From: Lactonifactor longoviformis DSM 17459
GTDB lineage: Bacteria > Bacillota > Clostridia > Lachnospirales > Lachnospiraceae
Reading direction: 5' to 3'
Length of the DNA stretch: 64,000 nt
Assembly (NCBI RefSeq): GCF_900129135.1
Contig: NZ_FQVI01000001.1
Location: 129,538-193,537, forward strand
In this document: positions 25,117-33,250 of the stretch, piece after piece
Numbering within the stretch: position 1 is the first letter of the stretch
Layout: each line of letters starts with the position of its first letter
Translations under genes and position numbers: made by a program
The notes under the pieces: generated by a model
Databases searched by the model: none
What the model was told of the DNA's origin: nothing
What the model saw: the letters and a program-made list of their open reading frames with translations, nothing else

Positions 25117-26248
25117 TCACATCAACCCATCCTTTCCATCCCAAATGCATGGTATCTTCAAGGAAATATTTTTCATATTCTCTATCCGAATAATCTGCCA
25201 GTACTACCTGATACTCTTTTGCAATATCCCTGATGTTCTGATAGTACTCGTTCCTTTTCTCCTTAGAAAACCCTGTATAATCGTACCACCAGCCATTTAC
25301 AGGAACATTTACCAGGAGAGGCGTAATTCCATTCTCCCTGCAAACATCCAGGAAGCACCTCAGATCATCATATTCCGGAGATTTGCTGTAGCTGCTTTTG
25401 GTGCCTGAATTTTCCCTTTTCTTTACCCCTTTTTTTTGGAGTTTGCTGAAATATTTGTCCTTAATATTAAACTCATTACCCTTTGTCTCTTCTGCCCCTT
25501 CTGCCTCCGCTTCAGCCCTCAGCCTCTCAAAATCAATGGCCGAATTCCCGGACGGCTTACTCTTTCCGCTGGAAATCCCGTCTGCTTTCATTCCGGCCAC
25601 AGCTGTCTGCATTGCCTTTTCATCCATAAAACCGGAATAAAGGGCACAGTAAAGGTGCTCCGGCAGGCTGCCCTTCTTTTTTAAGTATATCTTATTGTAG
25701 GATTTTACCCTCTCCTGGGTTTTCGGATCCTCTTCCAGAAGTGTAATGGTCCTCTGAGCAATATAATCTTTTGTTTTTTGAGAAAGATTTTTGTTTTTCA
25801 GCATAGCCACATAGCTGGACTCCGAAAACCGGGACGCATATGCTTTGGAAGGCACTCCCTTTTTTCGGAACCATTGGGGGGAGAGAATCAGTACTGCCTT
25901 TTGGTTCTGAATCGCCGGGGCAATGGCTGACAGGGTAATTGCGTGAGACAGACTTTGATAATATCCGGCTCCTATCAGCATAGTATGAAACTCCTGACCA
26001 GAGAATACCGCTTCCGGATGAAAGGGAGTGCCCTTGCCGTGCTCCAGCTCCGACGATCCGAATACTACCATAGTGTTCTCATCTACATTCTCTCGGATCG
26101 CCTCCCACGATTTGAATTTTGCTTCACTGGTCCAGGTTCCCACTGCCGAGGGTTCTGCCTCAAGCTGTGACTTCCCGTACCTATGCATCCCCAAAACAGC
26201 CGCTCCAAAAAACACAAGGGCCGTAAAAAATGCGATCACCCGCCTCAT
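25076..26248 (-). CDS. dltD: D-alanyl transfer protein DltD
   Basis: The 390-residue protein has an N-terminal membrane anchor (residues 4-21) and the nucleophile motif 'VVFGSSELEH' (Ser65/66). Near the end are 'FLEDTMHLGWKGW' with the catalytic His, and the preceding 'LLVNVPVNGWWYDYTG'. DltD completes transfer of D-alanine to teichoic acid on the outer face of the membrane. A polar, Ser/Lys/Glu-rich insertion of about 60 residues (roughly 225-285) precedes the last third and looks poorly conserved. The gene lies one base after dltC, and the dltX-like frame overlaps its end. Confidence 0.92.
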   Translation of the reverse strand: MRRVIAFFTALVFFGAAVLGMHRYGKSQLEAEPSAVGTWTSEAKFKSWEAIRENVDENTMVVFGSSELEHGKGTPFHPEAVFSGQEFHTMLIGAGYYQSLSHAITLSAIAPAIQNQKAVLILSPQWFRKKGVPSKAYASRFSESSYVAMLKNKNLSQKTKDYIAQRTITLLEEDPKTQERVKSYNKIYLKKKGSLPEHLYCALYSGFMDEKAMQTAVAGMKADGISSGKSKPSGNSAIDFERLRAEAEAEGAEETKGNEFNIKDKYFSKLQKKGVKKRENSGTKSSYSKSPEYDDLRCFLDVCRENGITPLLVNVPVNGWWYDYTGFSKEKRNEYYQNIRDIAKEYQVVLADYSDREYEKYFLEDTMHLGWKGWVDVSESIYNFAKQTEK

Positions 26249-26249
26249 A

Positions 26250-26480
26250 TCAGCCCCGCTCGGCTAGCAGCGCCAGAATTTTATTGGCGGTTGCCATCTC
26301 TTCTCTTTCTACTTCTGAGGGGGAAATAACAATGCCGAAGGTATCTTCAATATCCACCAGAAGCTCTGTAAACCCCAGAGAATCCAGCAAACCTGCCTCA
26401 AAAAGATCCAGATCCAGATCCTCCCTCACAACCTCATCCTCACAAATTCTTTCTAATATATCTATTAATTTTTCCTGCAT
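26250..26480 (-). CDS. dltC: D-alanyl carrier protein DltC
   Basis: The 76-residue acidic carrier has 'DLFEAGLLDSLGFTELLVDIEDTFG'; Ser34 in the DSL motif is the expected 4'-phosphopantetheine site. It accepts D-alanine from DltA in the cytoplasm and presents it to DltB. Size and position (dltB-dltC-dltD) are standard. Confidence 0.95.
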   Translation of the reverse strand: MQEKLIDILERICEDEVVREDLDLDLFEAGLLDSLGFTELLVDIEDTFGIVISPSEVEREEMATANKILALLAERG

Positions 26481-26497
26481 TCTGTGTTCCTCCCTTT

Positions 26498-27661
26498 TTA
26501 TTGCAGTCCCTGTACCAGTTCCAGGAAACGCCCTGAAAATATAAGGAACCCGAACATTACCAGCTGAAGAGTAATGATCCAGGATACTCCCTGATACCAG
26601 ACTGATTTTTTATACTTTTTATAAAATTTAGATTTTTTCTGATATACCTCTGTTGCTGCTAAAAGACAGCCGTGGTATAAGCCGTAGCAGAGATAGGACA
26701 AGGAGATCCCATGCCACATTCCCATAATGAGCATGTTTACAATGAATCCTGCCGCTGCGCCCTGCAGGCGGGTGGAAAACCATTTCTTTCTGATGGACTT
26801 CATCATAAAGCGGGAGAAGATAAAATCCCTGAACCAGTGGGACAAGGTGATATGCCATCGATCCCAGAACTCCTTCATATCTCTGCTAATAAATGGTTTA
26901 TTGAAATTCTCCGGCGTTTTGATTCCGAAAAAATAACTGGTTCCGATTGCCATAAGACTGTATCCCGCAAAGTCAAAAAACATGTAGAATCCATAGAAGT
27001 AAGCATAGGCCGCAACCTCATACCAACCACTTCCGGACACAAAATAGTCTACGCCCTCATGAAGCAGGGCGGCCAAAACAAATTTATACACCATGCCCAG
27101 GAGTATTTTTTCCAACCCTCTGCCCGCCATTTCCAGATATTCTGTCCTGGAAAGCGTACGGTTGTAATCTTCCCCGAATCTTCGGCTCCTGTCGATGGGA
27201 CCGCTGCTGATGGCGGGAAAGAACAGAAGAAAGGAGGTAAACGACAAAACATCAATCTCCTGGATTACCCCGTCATAAGTCTCTATAATTATCTGAAGCC
27301 CCTTAAAAGTAAGATAAGAGATTCCCAGAAAATTGAACAGATGAAAGGGCAGGATTCCCGAAAGCTTGCATAAAATCAGCGGCAGCAGAGACAAAAGAAT
27401 GAAATGGCCATAAATTACAGCATTCCGTCCGTATATTCTTCGCAGTCTCAGATATATCTTTACAATATGCAGCTGCAGAACATAAAACAGAGCCAGGAAA
27501 GCCAGCTGTCTCAAATCCCCTCTCAGCACCAGCCAGATGATAAACAGGGAAGACACCGCCGTATAGATCCTTAGGCTTTTTTCCCGGATGCCCAGCACAA
27601 AGGCCGGAATCAGCAGAATCAGCAGCCAAAGAAAGAAGATAAAATCTGTATAAAAACTCAT
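26498..27661 (-). CDS. dltB: D-alanine transfer MBOAT protein DltB
   Basis: The 387-residue polytopic membrane protein has the MBOAT core 'EFWDRWHITLSHWFRDFIF' near residues 264-282 and the catalytic His in 'LIMGMWHGISLSYL' (His317). It carries D-alanine from DltC across the membrane to the DltD/DltX side. Its ATG overlaps the dltA stop by four bases. Length is typical. Confidence 0.94.
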   Translation of the reverse strand: MSFYTDFIFFLWLLILLIPAFVLGIREKSLRIYTAVSSLFIIWLVLRGDLRQLAFLALFYVLQLHIVKIYLRLRRIYGRNAVIYGHFILLSLLPLILCKLSGILPFHLFNFLGISYLTFKGLQIIIETYDGVIQEIDVLSFTSFLLFFPAISSGPIDRSRRFGEDYNRTLSRTEYLEMAGRGLEKILLGMVYKFVLAALLHEGVDYFVSGSGWYEVAAYAYFYGFYMFFDFAGYSLMAIGTSYFFGIKTPENFNKPFISRDMKEFWDRWHITLSHWFRDFIFSRFMMKSIRKKWFSTRLQGAAAGFIVNMLIMGMWHGISLSYLCYGLYHGCLLAATEVYQKKSKFYKKYKKSVWYQGVSWIITLQLVMFGFLIFSGRFLELVQGLQ

Positions 27662-29181
27662 TCCAGAAGTCCTTTCAGATACGCCCGATCTGCCTTTCCA
27701 TTTGTATTGACCGGAATCTTATCCAGGAAAATAATCTTTTTGGGTATCATGTAATCAGGCAGATATTCCTTCAGCTGCCGTTTAATCTCCTGCGAGATTT
27801 GAAAAGGCTTTGCCCCTGCCAGCACAGCGTCAGGTTCCCAAGTCAGAAAAGCAACCAGGCTCTTTACTTTTTCCTCTTCCCATCTGGGCATCACCACTGC
27901 CTGACGGATCCCTGGCAGAATCCGCAGATTATTTTCAATATCCCCCAGTTCAATACGGTATCCGTGAAGCTTGACCTGAAAGTCCATACGCCCTCCAAAG
28001 TACAGCATTCCGTCTTTTTTATATCCCTGATCCTGTGTATAATATCCCCGGACCCCGCCCCTTTCCTGAAAAAACGCCTGTTCTGTCAGGGATGACTGTC
28101 CGTAGTATCCGGTGCTTACAGTATCTCCTATAATCACAATCTCTCCCGTTTCACCGTCAGGAACCTCAGCGCCCTCCTGATTCCGGATCTCTATCCTGGT
28201 TCCCGGCTTTGCCCTGCCTACCGGCAGGGGTACTTCATGTTCCCCCATCCACTCAGTAATCTCAACCTCTGTTACCGCTACCGTAGACTCCGTGGGGCCA
28301 TAGGTGTTCATTACCTTTGCATGAGGAAACCGTTCCTTCAGCCTTAAGGCTGTCTGGTTGGTCAGAATCTCGCCGCAGAACAGGAACACTTCCAGCCTTT
28401 CCATAAGTTCACCATTAAATTTGCTGTCTGCCAGACAGATATCCGCAAAAGATGGAGTGGAAACCCAAACAGCCGCCCGGGACTCTTTCAGTTCCTGCAG
28501 CAGCACGCCGTAGTCGCCCTGTGTTTTCTTGTCCAGCGCCCGCAGCGTTCCCCCACAGAAGAGGCAAGTATACAGGTCCATAACGGAAAGGTCAAAGGAA
28601 AAGGGGGCCTGGTTTAAAAATACCTTTCCGGACTTCTCCTCTTCTGGTGTCCCCAAATCCTTTGACCAGTCCAGAAACCGGTTCAGACACTCATATGTAA
28701 TTTCCACGCCTTTTGGTGTGCCTGTGCTGCCGGAGGTGAAAATAATATAAAAAATGTCCTCGGCCTTCACCCAGTGCTCCCTGCCGGCTGCTCTGGGGTA
28801 TTCTTTCCCCAGCGCTCTTATTCTGTTCAGGGTCAGAGATGCTTCTGTGTCCTGAGGTGTGGGGCCCACCGCAAAAATAACCGGAGGCTGTACCGCCTGA
28901 ATAATATCTCTGACTCTTGCATAAGGCACGGACAGATCCACCGGACAATAGGCCCGCCCTGCTTTTACACAGGCCAAAAAACATACCAGCATATATGGAT
29001 TTTTATGTCCGTAAACCACCACAGGTCCTTTCTCCTCAGGAAAAGAATCTAAAAGCCATCCCCCCAGCCGGCCGGAGTATTCTTCTATCTGCCTGTAAGT
29101 AAGACTCTCCCCCTCCCCAATAAAAGCAGTCTGACTCCCCCGCAGACCGCTCTGCTGCTTTATTTTTTCTAATAGTTCCAC
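27658..29181 (-). CDS. dltA: D-alanine--D-alanyl carrier protein ligase DltA
   Basis: I prefer the GTG at 29181 ('MELLEKIKQQSG'), preceded by AAGGTGAGGAAG. The ATG nine codons upstream at 29208 has no ribosome site. The resulting protein is about 507 residues. Adenylation-domain motifs are in order: 'YIIFTSGSTGTPKGVEI' (ATP/phosphate loop), 'MNTYGPTESTVAV', 'GYRIELGDIENNLR' and a final 'PVNTNGKADRAYL' with the catalytic Lys. It activates D-alanine with ATP and loads it on DltC. It is the first gene of dltABCD(X). An 11-bp-spaced direct repeat lies about 100 bp upstream. Confidence 0.94.
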   Translation of the reverse strand: MELLEKIKQQSGLRGSQTAFIGEGESLTYRQIEEYSGRLGGWLLDSFPEEKGPVVVYGHKNPYMLVCFLACVKAGRAYCPVDLSVPYARVRDIIQAVQPPVIFAVGPTPQDTEASLTLNRIRALGKEYPRAAGREHWVKAEDIFYIIFTSGSTGTPKGVEITYECLNRFLDWSKDLGTPEEEKSGKVFLNQAPFSFDLSVMDLYTCLFCGGTLRALDKKTQGDYGVLLQELKESRAAVWVSTPSFADICLADSKFNGELMERLEVFLFCGEILTNQTALRLKERFPHAKVMNTYGPTESTVAVTEVEITEWMGEHEVPLPVGRAKPGTRIEIRNQEGAEVPDGETGEIVIIGDTVSTGYYGQSSLTEQAFFQERGGVRGYYTQDQGYKKDGMLYFGGRMDFQVKLHGYRIELGDIENNLRILPGIRQAVVMPRWEEEKVKSLVAFLTWEPDAVLAGAKPFQISQEIKRQLKEYLPDYMIPKKIIFLDKIPVNTNGKADRAYLKGLLE

Positions 29182-29282
29182 ACAGTCTTCCTCACCTTCA
29201 TTCGTCATATTCTGACTTTTTACAACAGTATGAGTATAGTCCTAAGTTTTTAATAATTCGGTGGCACCTTTCCAAAGATATT

Positions 29283-29299
29283 CTTAATTTTATCTTAAT
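29283..29299. promoter_or_regulatory. 11-bp-spaced direct repeat upstream of dltA
   Basis: ATTAAG occurs twice on the minus strand (29283-29288 and 29294-29299 as CTTAAT) with an 11-bp step. That is one helical turn and typical of OmpR/PhoB-family response-regulator sites. It lies between dltA and a divergent gene, so it could serve either. Confidence 0.35.
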
Positions 29300-29333
29300 T
29301 CGTCCCCATTCCCCGTATTTTAGCGGTAATTCT

Positions 29334-29361
29334 TTGATTGATTTTTCATTTTTTGTATGAT
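29334..29361 (+). promoter_or_regulatory. promoter of the 29390 gene
   Basis: TTGATT (29334-29339), a 16-bp spacer and TATGAT (29356-29361) lie 28 bp before the ATG. Confidence 0.5.
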
Positions 29362-29389
29362 ATTCTTGCCCATAAGAAGGAGGTTTTCT

Positions 29390-29833
29390 ATGAGTACTTA
29401 TTCCGCCTATACCGATTTTTCACAGTTAAAAAGTGACTGCCTGAGCAGTTATAGCGCTTACTGTCAAAAGAATCAGCCAGAAAACGCCCTGTCTCAGCTT
29501 CTTCTGGCCGCCTACTATGAGTTCAGCGGGTGCATTGATAATTACACCGCCTATTGCTACGGACTTCAGGGCATTTATTCAAAAAAAGACCTGAAAGCCC
29601 TTTTCGTGCCCCCTTGCCCGGACAGCGAAATGATATCGGGTCTGCGGTCCCTAAAAGGCCACTACAAGCTGGATATGGCAGACGATATATACAAAAAATA
29701 TCCTCTCCCTCTGTGCGTATGCACTGTAGAGGAATACAAGCAGATTCTGGAGGAATTATTTTCTGAGGAGGTGTTTCAGGATAAAAAATGGGCGAATCGT
29801 TTTAGAGAGAATTACATAAAGAGCATTAAATGA
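29390..29833 (+). CDS. hypothetical protein
   Basis: The ATG at 29390 has AAGGAGG six bases upstream, so the earlier in-frame ATG is not used. The 147-residue protein has no signal peptide or membrane helix and is rich in Tyr, Ser and Lys. 'MSTYSAYTDFSQLKSDCLSS' at the start is followed by helical segments. I recognise no family and assign no function. It is divergent from dltA and shares a 180-bp upstream region with it. Strong ribosome and promoter sites support it being a real gene. Confidence 0.7.
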   Translation: MSTYSAYTDFSQLKSDCLSSYSAYCQKNQPENALSQLLLAAYYEFSGCIDNYTAYCYGLQGIYSKKDLKALFVPPCPDSEMISGLRSLKGHYKLDMADDIYKKYPLPLCVCTVEEYKQILEELFSEEVFQDKKWANRFRENYIKSIK

Positions 29834-29978
29834 ATTTAATGGGGCAAACTCCGCAAAAAATATCATGAACAGGGCGGCCTCTTCTGATACGATGTACCCA
29901 GAAACTATCCTTAGAATGCGGTGAGTGCTGTATACCTTGCCGCAGGGTATGATAAAACAGAAAAAGAGGTGTACTCAG

Positions 29979-32222
29979 ATGACAGATATCATTGTGCAGG
30001 GACTTACCCAAAATAATTTAAAACATATTACATTTACTATACCAAAAGAAAAAATCACAGTTTTTACCGGTGTGTCCGGCTCCGGTAAATCCAGCATTGT
30101 CTTTGATACCATCGCCGCAGAGTCCCAGCGTCAGATGAATGCCACCTATCCGGCATTTGTGCGTTCAAGGCTGCCTAAGTACCCCAAGCCGTCGGTGGAA
30201 CGAATAGATAATCTGACAGCGTCAGTGGTTGTAGATCAGTCTCCTCTGGGAGGAAATGCCCGCTCAACGGTAGGGACCGTCAGCGGTCTGTACTCCAGTC
30301 TGCGGCTGTTGTTTTCTAGATTAGGAAAGCCTTATGCAGGCACGGCATCTTACTTTTCTTTTAACGATCCCAACGGAATGTGCAAAACCTGTTCCGGGCT
30401 TGGCAGAATTTCAGAAGTTAATATAGCTTCCATTTTAGATATGAACAAATCATGGAATCAGGGCTGCCTAAAGGATTCTTTATATCGTCCAGGCTCCTGG
30501 TACTGGAGACAGTATGCAGACTCTGGCCTGTTTGACCTTGATAAGCCAATTAAAGAGTATTCCAGAGAAGAATACAATCTTCTTATGTATGGTTCTCAGA
30601 ACGGCAAAGGCGAGCCTGAAAATCCTAAAGTAATCGGATTAATCCATAAGTATACAAAAACTCTCTTAAATCGTGATATTAGTATCAAAAGTAAACACAC
30701 TCAGGAAAAGTCCCAAACCCTGATTTCTGAGATAGAATGTACCAGCTGCCGGGGACAGCGTTTAAGTGAGGCTGCGCTGCGCTGCAAAATAGAGGGATAT
30801 TCCATCGCAGACATGTGCGACATGGAACTGACACAGCTGAGAGAAGTGCTGTCTCAGCTGTCAGTCCCAACTGTAGATGTGCTCATACAGACACTCATAG
30901 AAGGGCTGGACAGAATGATAGAGATCGGACTGCCCTATCTTCATCTGAACCGCGAAACACCGTCTCTGTCCGGCGGGGAAGCACAGAGACTGAAGCTGGT
31001 TCGGTACATGGGCAGCAGCCTGACGGGGATGACCTATATATTTGATGAACCCAGCTCCGGGATGCATCCCCGTGACGTCTACCGTATGAACAGCCTTTTG
31101 AAACAGCTCCGCGATAAGGGCAATACAGTTCTTGTGGTAGAACATGATAAAGATGTGATCTCCATTGCCGATTATGTGATTGATGTGGGACCGCAGGCCG
31201 GACAAAACGGAGGGGAAATCGTTTTTGCAGGCAGTTATCCGGACTTGCTCCGGTCAAACACACTGACCGGAAAAGCCTTGCTCCAGATTTTGCCGGTCAG
31301 GCAGACACCCCGCCAGCCAGTGGGCAGTCTTCCGGTGCGGGACGCCTGTCTGCATAATTTAAAGCATGTAGATGTGGATATCCCGCTGGGTATAATGACT
31401 GCTGTGACCGGCGTAGCCGGTTCAGGAAAAAGCACCCTGATCTCCCGGGTATTTGCCAAACAGTATGAAAATGAAGTTGTGATAATTGACCAGAGCCCAA
31501 TCAAGGCAACAAACCGTTCCACTCCCGCCTCATACCTTGGCTTTTTTGATGAAATACGGAAACTGCTGGCTAGAGAAAATAGCAAAGAAGATGGATGGTT
31601 CAGTTTCAATTCCATAGGCGCCTGCCCGGTGTGCAGAGGAAAAGGCGTCATTGTTACTGAACTCGCTTTTATGGACCCAATAATCACAGAGTGTGAGACC
31701 TGCGGCGGAGTACGGTATAACAAGGAAGCCCTGACCTGTACCTACAAAGGAAAAAATATCGTCCAACTGCTGAACCTTACTGCAGCACAGGCAATGGATA
31801 TATTCGAGAATACTAAGATTAAAAAACATCTGGAGCAGATGCAGATGGTGGGATTAGGCTATCTGACTTTAGGACAGCCGCTCAGCACCCTGTCAGGGGG
31901 AGAACGGCAAAGAATCAAGCTGGCAAAGAATCTCGGAAAAAAGGGAAGCATTATCATCATGGATGAGCCGACCACAGGGCTGCACATGTCCGATATCCAA
32001 AACCTGTTAAAGCTGTTCGACACACTTGTGTCCCTGGGAAACACCCTGGTAGTAATTGAGCACAACCTGGATGTGGTGAAGCAAGCCGACTGGATCATAG
32101 ATATAGGTCCGGACGGAGGCAAAAATGGCGGCGAGGTGATATTCATGGGAACACCAATGGAAATGGTAAAGAACGCAAAAACCCTTACAGCGGATAGTCT
32201 GAGAGCATCATGCTCCCGGTAA
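29979..32222 (+). CDS. short UvrA paralogue (excinuclease-like ABC ATPase)
   Basis: The start is the ATG at 29979 with GAGGTG eight bases upstream. At 747 residues it is about 200 shorter than housekeeping UvrA. It has two ABC ATPase modules: Walker A 'GVSGSGKSS' and 'GVAGSGKST', signatures 'SLSGGEAQRLKL' and 'TLSGGERQRIKL', Walker B 'YIFDEPSSGMHP' and 'IIMDEPTTGLH'. It also has zinc-finger cysteines ('CKTCSGLGR', 'CTSCRGQR', 'CPVCRGKG', 'CETCGG'). The UvrB-binding region that follows the first Walker A in UvrA appears to be missing. Such class II/DrrC-like UvrA proteins are often linked to resistance to DNA-binding drugs. Its target is unknown. Confidence 0.88.
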   Translation: MTDIIVQGLTQNNLKHITFTIPKEKITVFTGVSGSGKSSIVFDTIAAESQRQMNATYPAFVRSRLPKYPKPSVERIDNLTASVVVDQSPLGGNARSTVGTVSGLYSSLRLLFSRLGKPYAGTASYFSFNDPNGMCKTCSGLGRISEVNIASILDMNKSWNQGCLKDSLYRPGSWYWRQYADSGLFDLDKPIKEYSREEYNLLMYGSQNGKGEPENPKVIGLIHKYTKTLLNRDISIKSKHTQEKSQTLISEIECTSCRGQRLSEAALRCKIEGYSIADMCDMELTQLREVLSQLSVPTVDVLIQTLIEGLDRMIEIGLPYLHLNRETPSLSGGEAQRLKLVRYMGSSLTGMTYIFDEPSSGMHPRDVYRMNSLLKQLRDKGNTVLVVEHDKDVISIADYVIDVGPQAGQNGGEIVFAGSYPDLLRSNTLTGKALLQILPVRQTPRQPVGSLPVRDACLHNLKHVDVDIPLGIMTAVTGVAGSGKSTLISRVFAKQYENEVVIIDQSPIKATNRSTPASYLGFFDEIRKLLARENSKEDGWFSFNSIGACPVCRGKGVIVTELAFMDPIITECETCGGVRYNKEALTCTYKGKNIVQLLNLTAAQAMDIFENTKIKKHLEQMQMVGLGYLTLGQPLSTLSGGERQRIKLAKNLGKKGSIIIMDEPTTGLHMSDIQNLLKLFDTLVSLGNTLVVIEHNLDVVKQADWIIDIGPDGGKNGGEVIFMGTPMEMVKNAKTLTADSLRASCSR

Positions 32223-32260
32223 TGTGGGGATGCAGGCCTTTCTCCTGTCCAATGCAGTCA

Positions 32261-32289
32261 GCTGCCGCGGGATTACTCTCAACGTCCCC
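32261..32289. repeat. CTGCCGCGGGATT repeat, copy 1
   Basis: GCTGCCGCGGGATT-A-CTCTCA-A-CGTCCCC is shared with 47599-47627 except for two bases. This copy covers the last codons and stop of the EamA gene. Confidence 0.75.
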
Positions 32290-33154
32290 GCGCCATCCAC
32301 CTGTTCTGATACAAAAACATCAACACGCCCATCCCGCAGATTACCAAATACCCCAGCCAGCTATATACATCCGGAACCTGTCCAAAGATAAAATATCCCA
32401 GGACAGCAGAAAATACCACCTGCGTATAATCATAAACCGATACTTCTCTGGCCGGTGCATAATAGTATGCAGCTGTGATGGAAAACTGCCCTCCTGCGGC
32501 ACAGAGTCCGGCCAGGAGAAGAATGGCTGTCTGCCCAAAGCTCATGGGATGAAACTGCCATACAAGAAACGGCAGGGTAACAAGACAGGAGAATCCGGAA
32601 AAGAAAAAGACAATAAACGCCCCCTTTTCTTTCCGCTCTCCCAGTATCCGAACCATAGTGTAAGCGGCACCCGCACCTATCCCTCCCAAAAGGCCTATAA
32701 ATGCGGGAATTATGTCCATTCCCAGAACGGCAGGTTTTACAATCAGCATACTTCCCCCAAAAGCAATTGCTACAGCAAAGATTTGAAAAGGCCTAACCTT
32801 TTCTTTCAGAAGAAAATAGCTGAAGACAATGGCAAAAAATGGGGACATTTTATTCAGCATGGTGGCATCTGCCAGCATCAGGTGATCCACCGCATAAAAA
32901 TTGCCTAAGATTCCTATGGTTCCGAACAAAGAACGCAGGATCAGGTATTTTATATTGCCTTTCTCCCCGGAAAACCATTCTTTTTCTCTGAAAAGAATAA
33001 AGGCCGCAAAAAAGAATGCCACCAGATTTCTGAAAAAGCTTTTTTGTACCGAGGGCAGATCTCCGGAAAGCCGCACACAAAGACTCATAAGTGCGAACCA
33101 GAACGCCGCCGACAGAATACAGAGTATTCCCTTATATTTTTTCTTTATGATCAT
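32279..33154 (-). CDS. EamA/DMT-family permease
   Basis: The 291-residue protein has ten predicted membrane helices in two EamA halves, with 'MLADATMLNKMSPFFAIVFSYFLLKEKVRPFQ' in the first and 'YYYAPAREVSVYDYTQVVFSAVLGYFIFGQ' in the second. These are the usual PxxxxxxxxxxxxxE-type signatures of the drug/metabolite transporter family. It exports or imports small metabolites; the substrate is unknown. The last codons (Arg-Gly-Arg-stop) lie within an intergenic repeat also found near ftsZ, so the C-terminus was probably set by that insertion. It converges on the UvrA-like gene. Confidence 0.88.
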   Translation of the reverse strand: MIIKKKYKGILCILSAAFWFALMSLCVRLSGDLPSVQKSFFRNLVAFFFAAFILFREKEWFSGEKGNIKYLILRSLFGTIGILGNFYAVDHLMLADATMLNKMSPFFAIVFSYFLLKEKVRPFQIFAVAIAFGGSMLIVKPAVLGMDIIPAFIGLLGGIGAGAAYTMVRILGERKEKGAFIVFFFSGFSCLVTLPFLVWQFHPMSFGQTAILLLAGLCAAGGQFSITAAYYYAPAREVSVYDYTQVVFSAVLGYFIFGQVPDVYSWLGYLVICGMGVLMFLYQNRWMARGR

Positions 33155-33220
33155 CCAATCTCTCTCCTCCTCACAGAAATGCTATTCTCACAGCAATATA
33201 GACAGTTTCTCTACATAGTA

Positions 33221-33245
33221 AAACGGCGGAAACCCTCCGCCGTTT
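33221..33245 (-). terminator. hairpin after the aminotransferase gene
   Basis: AAACGGCGGA / TCCGCCGTTT form a perfect 10-bp stem with a five-base loop, six bases after the stop. The U-rich end comes from the stem itself. Confidence 0.75.
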
Positions 33246-33250
33246 ACGAT

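Noticed and set aside
29885-29978. MerR-type operator before the UvrA-like gene
   Set aside because: ATACC...GGGTAT symmetry and a TATGAT are present, but no matching -35 at 19 bp and no MerR gene nearby; too weak to annotate.
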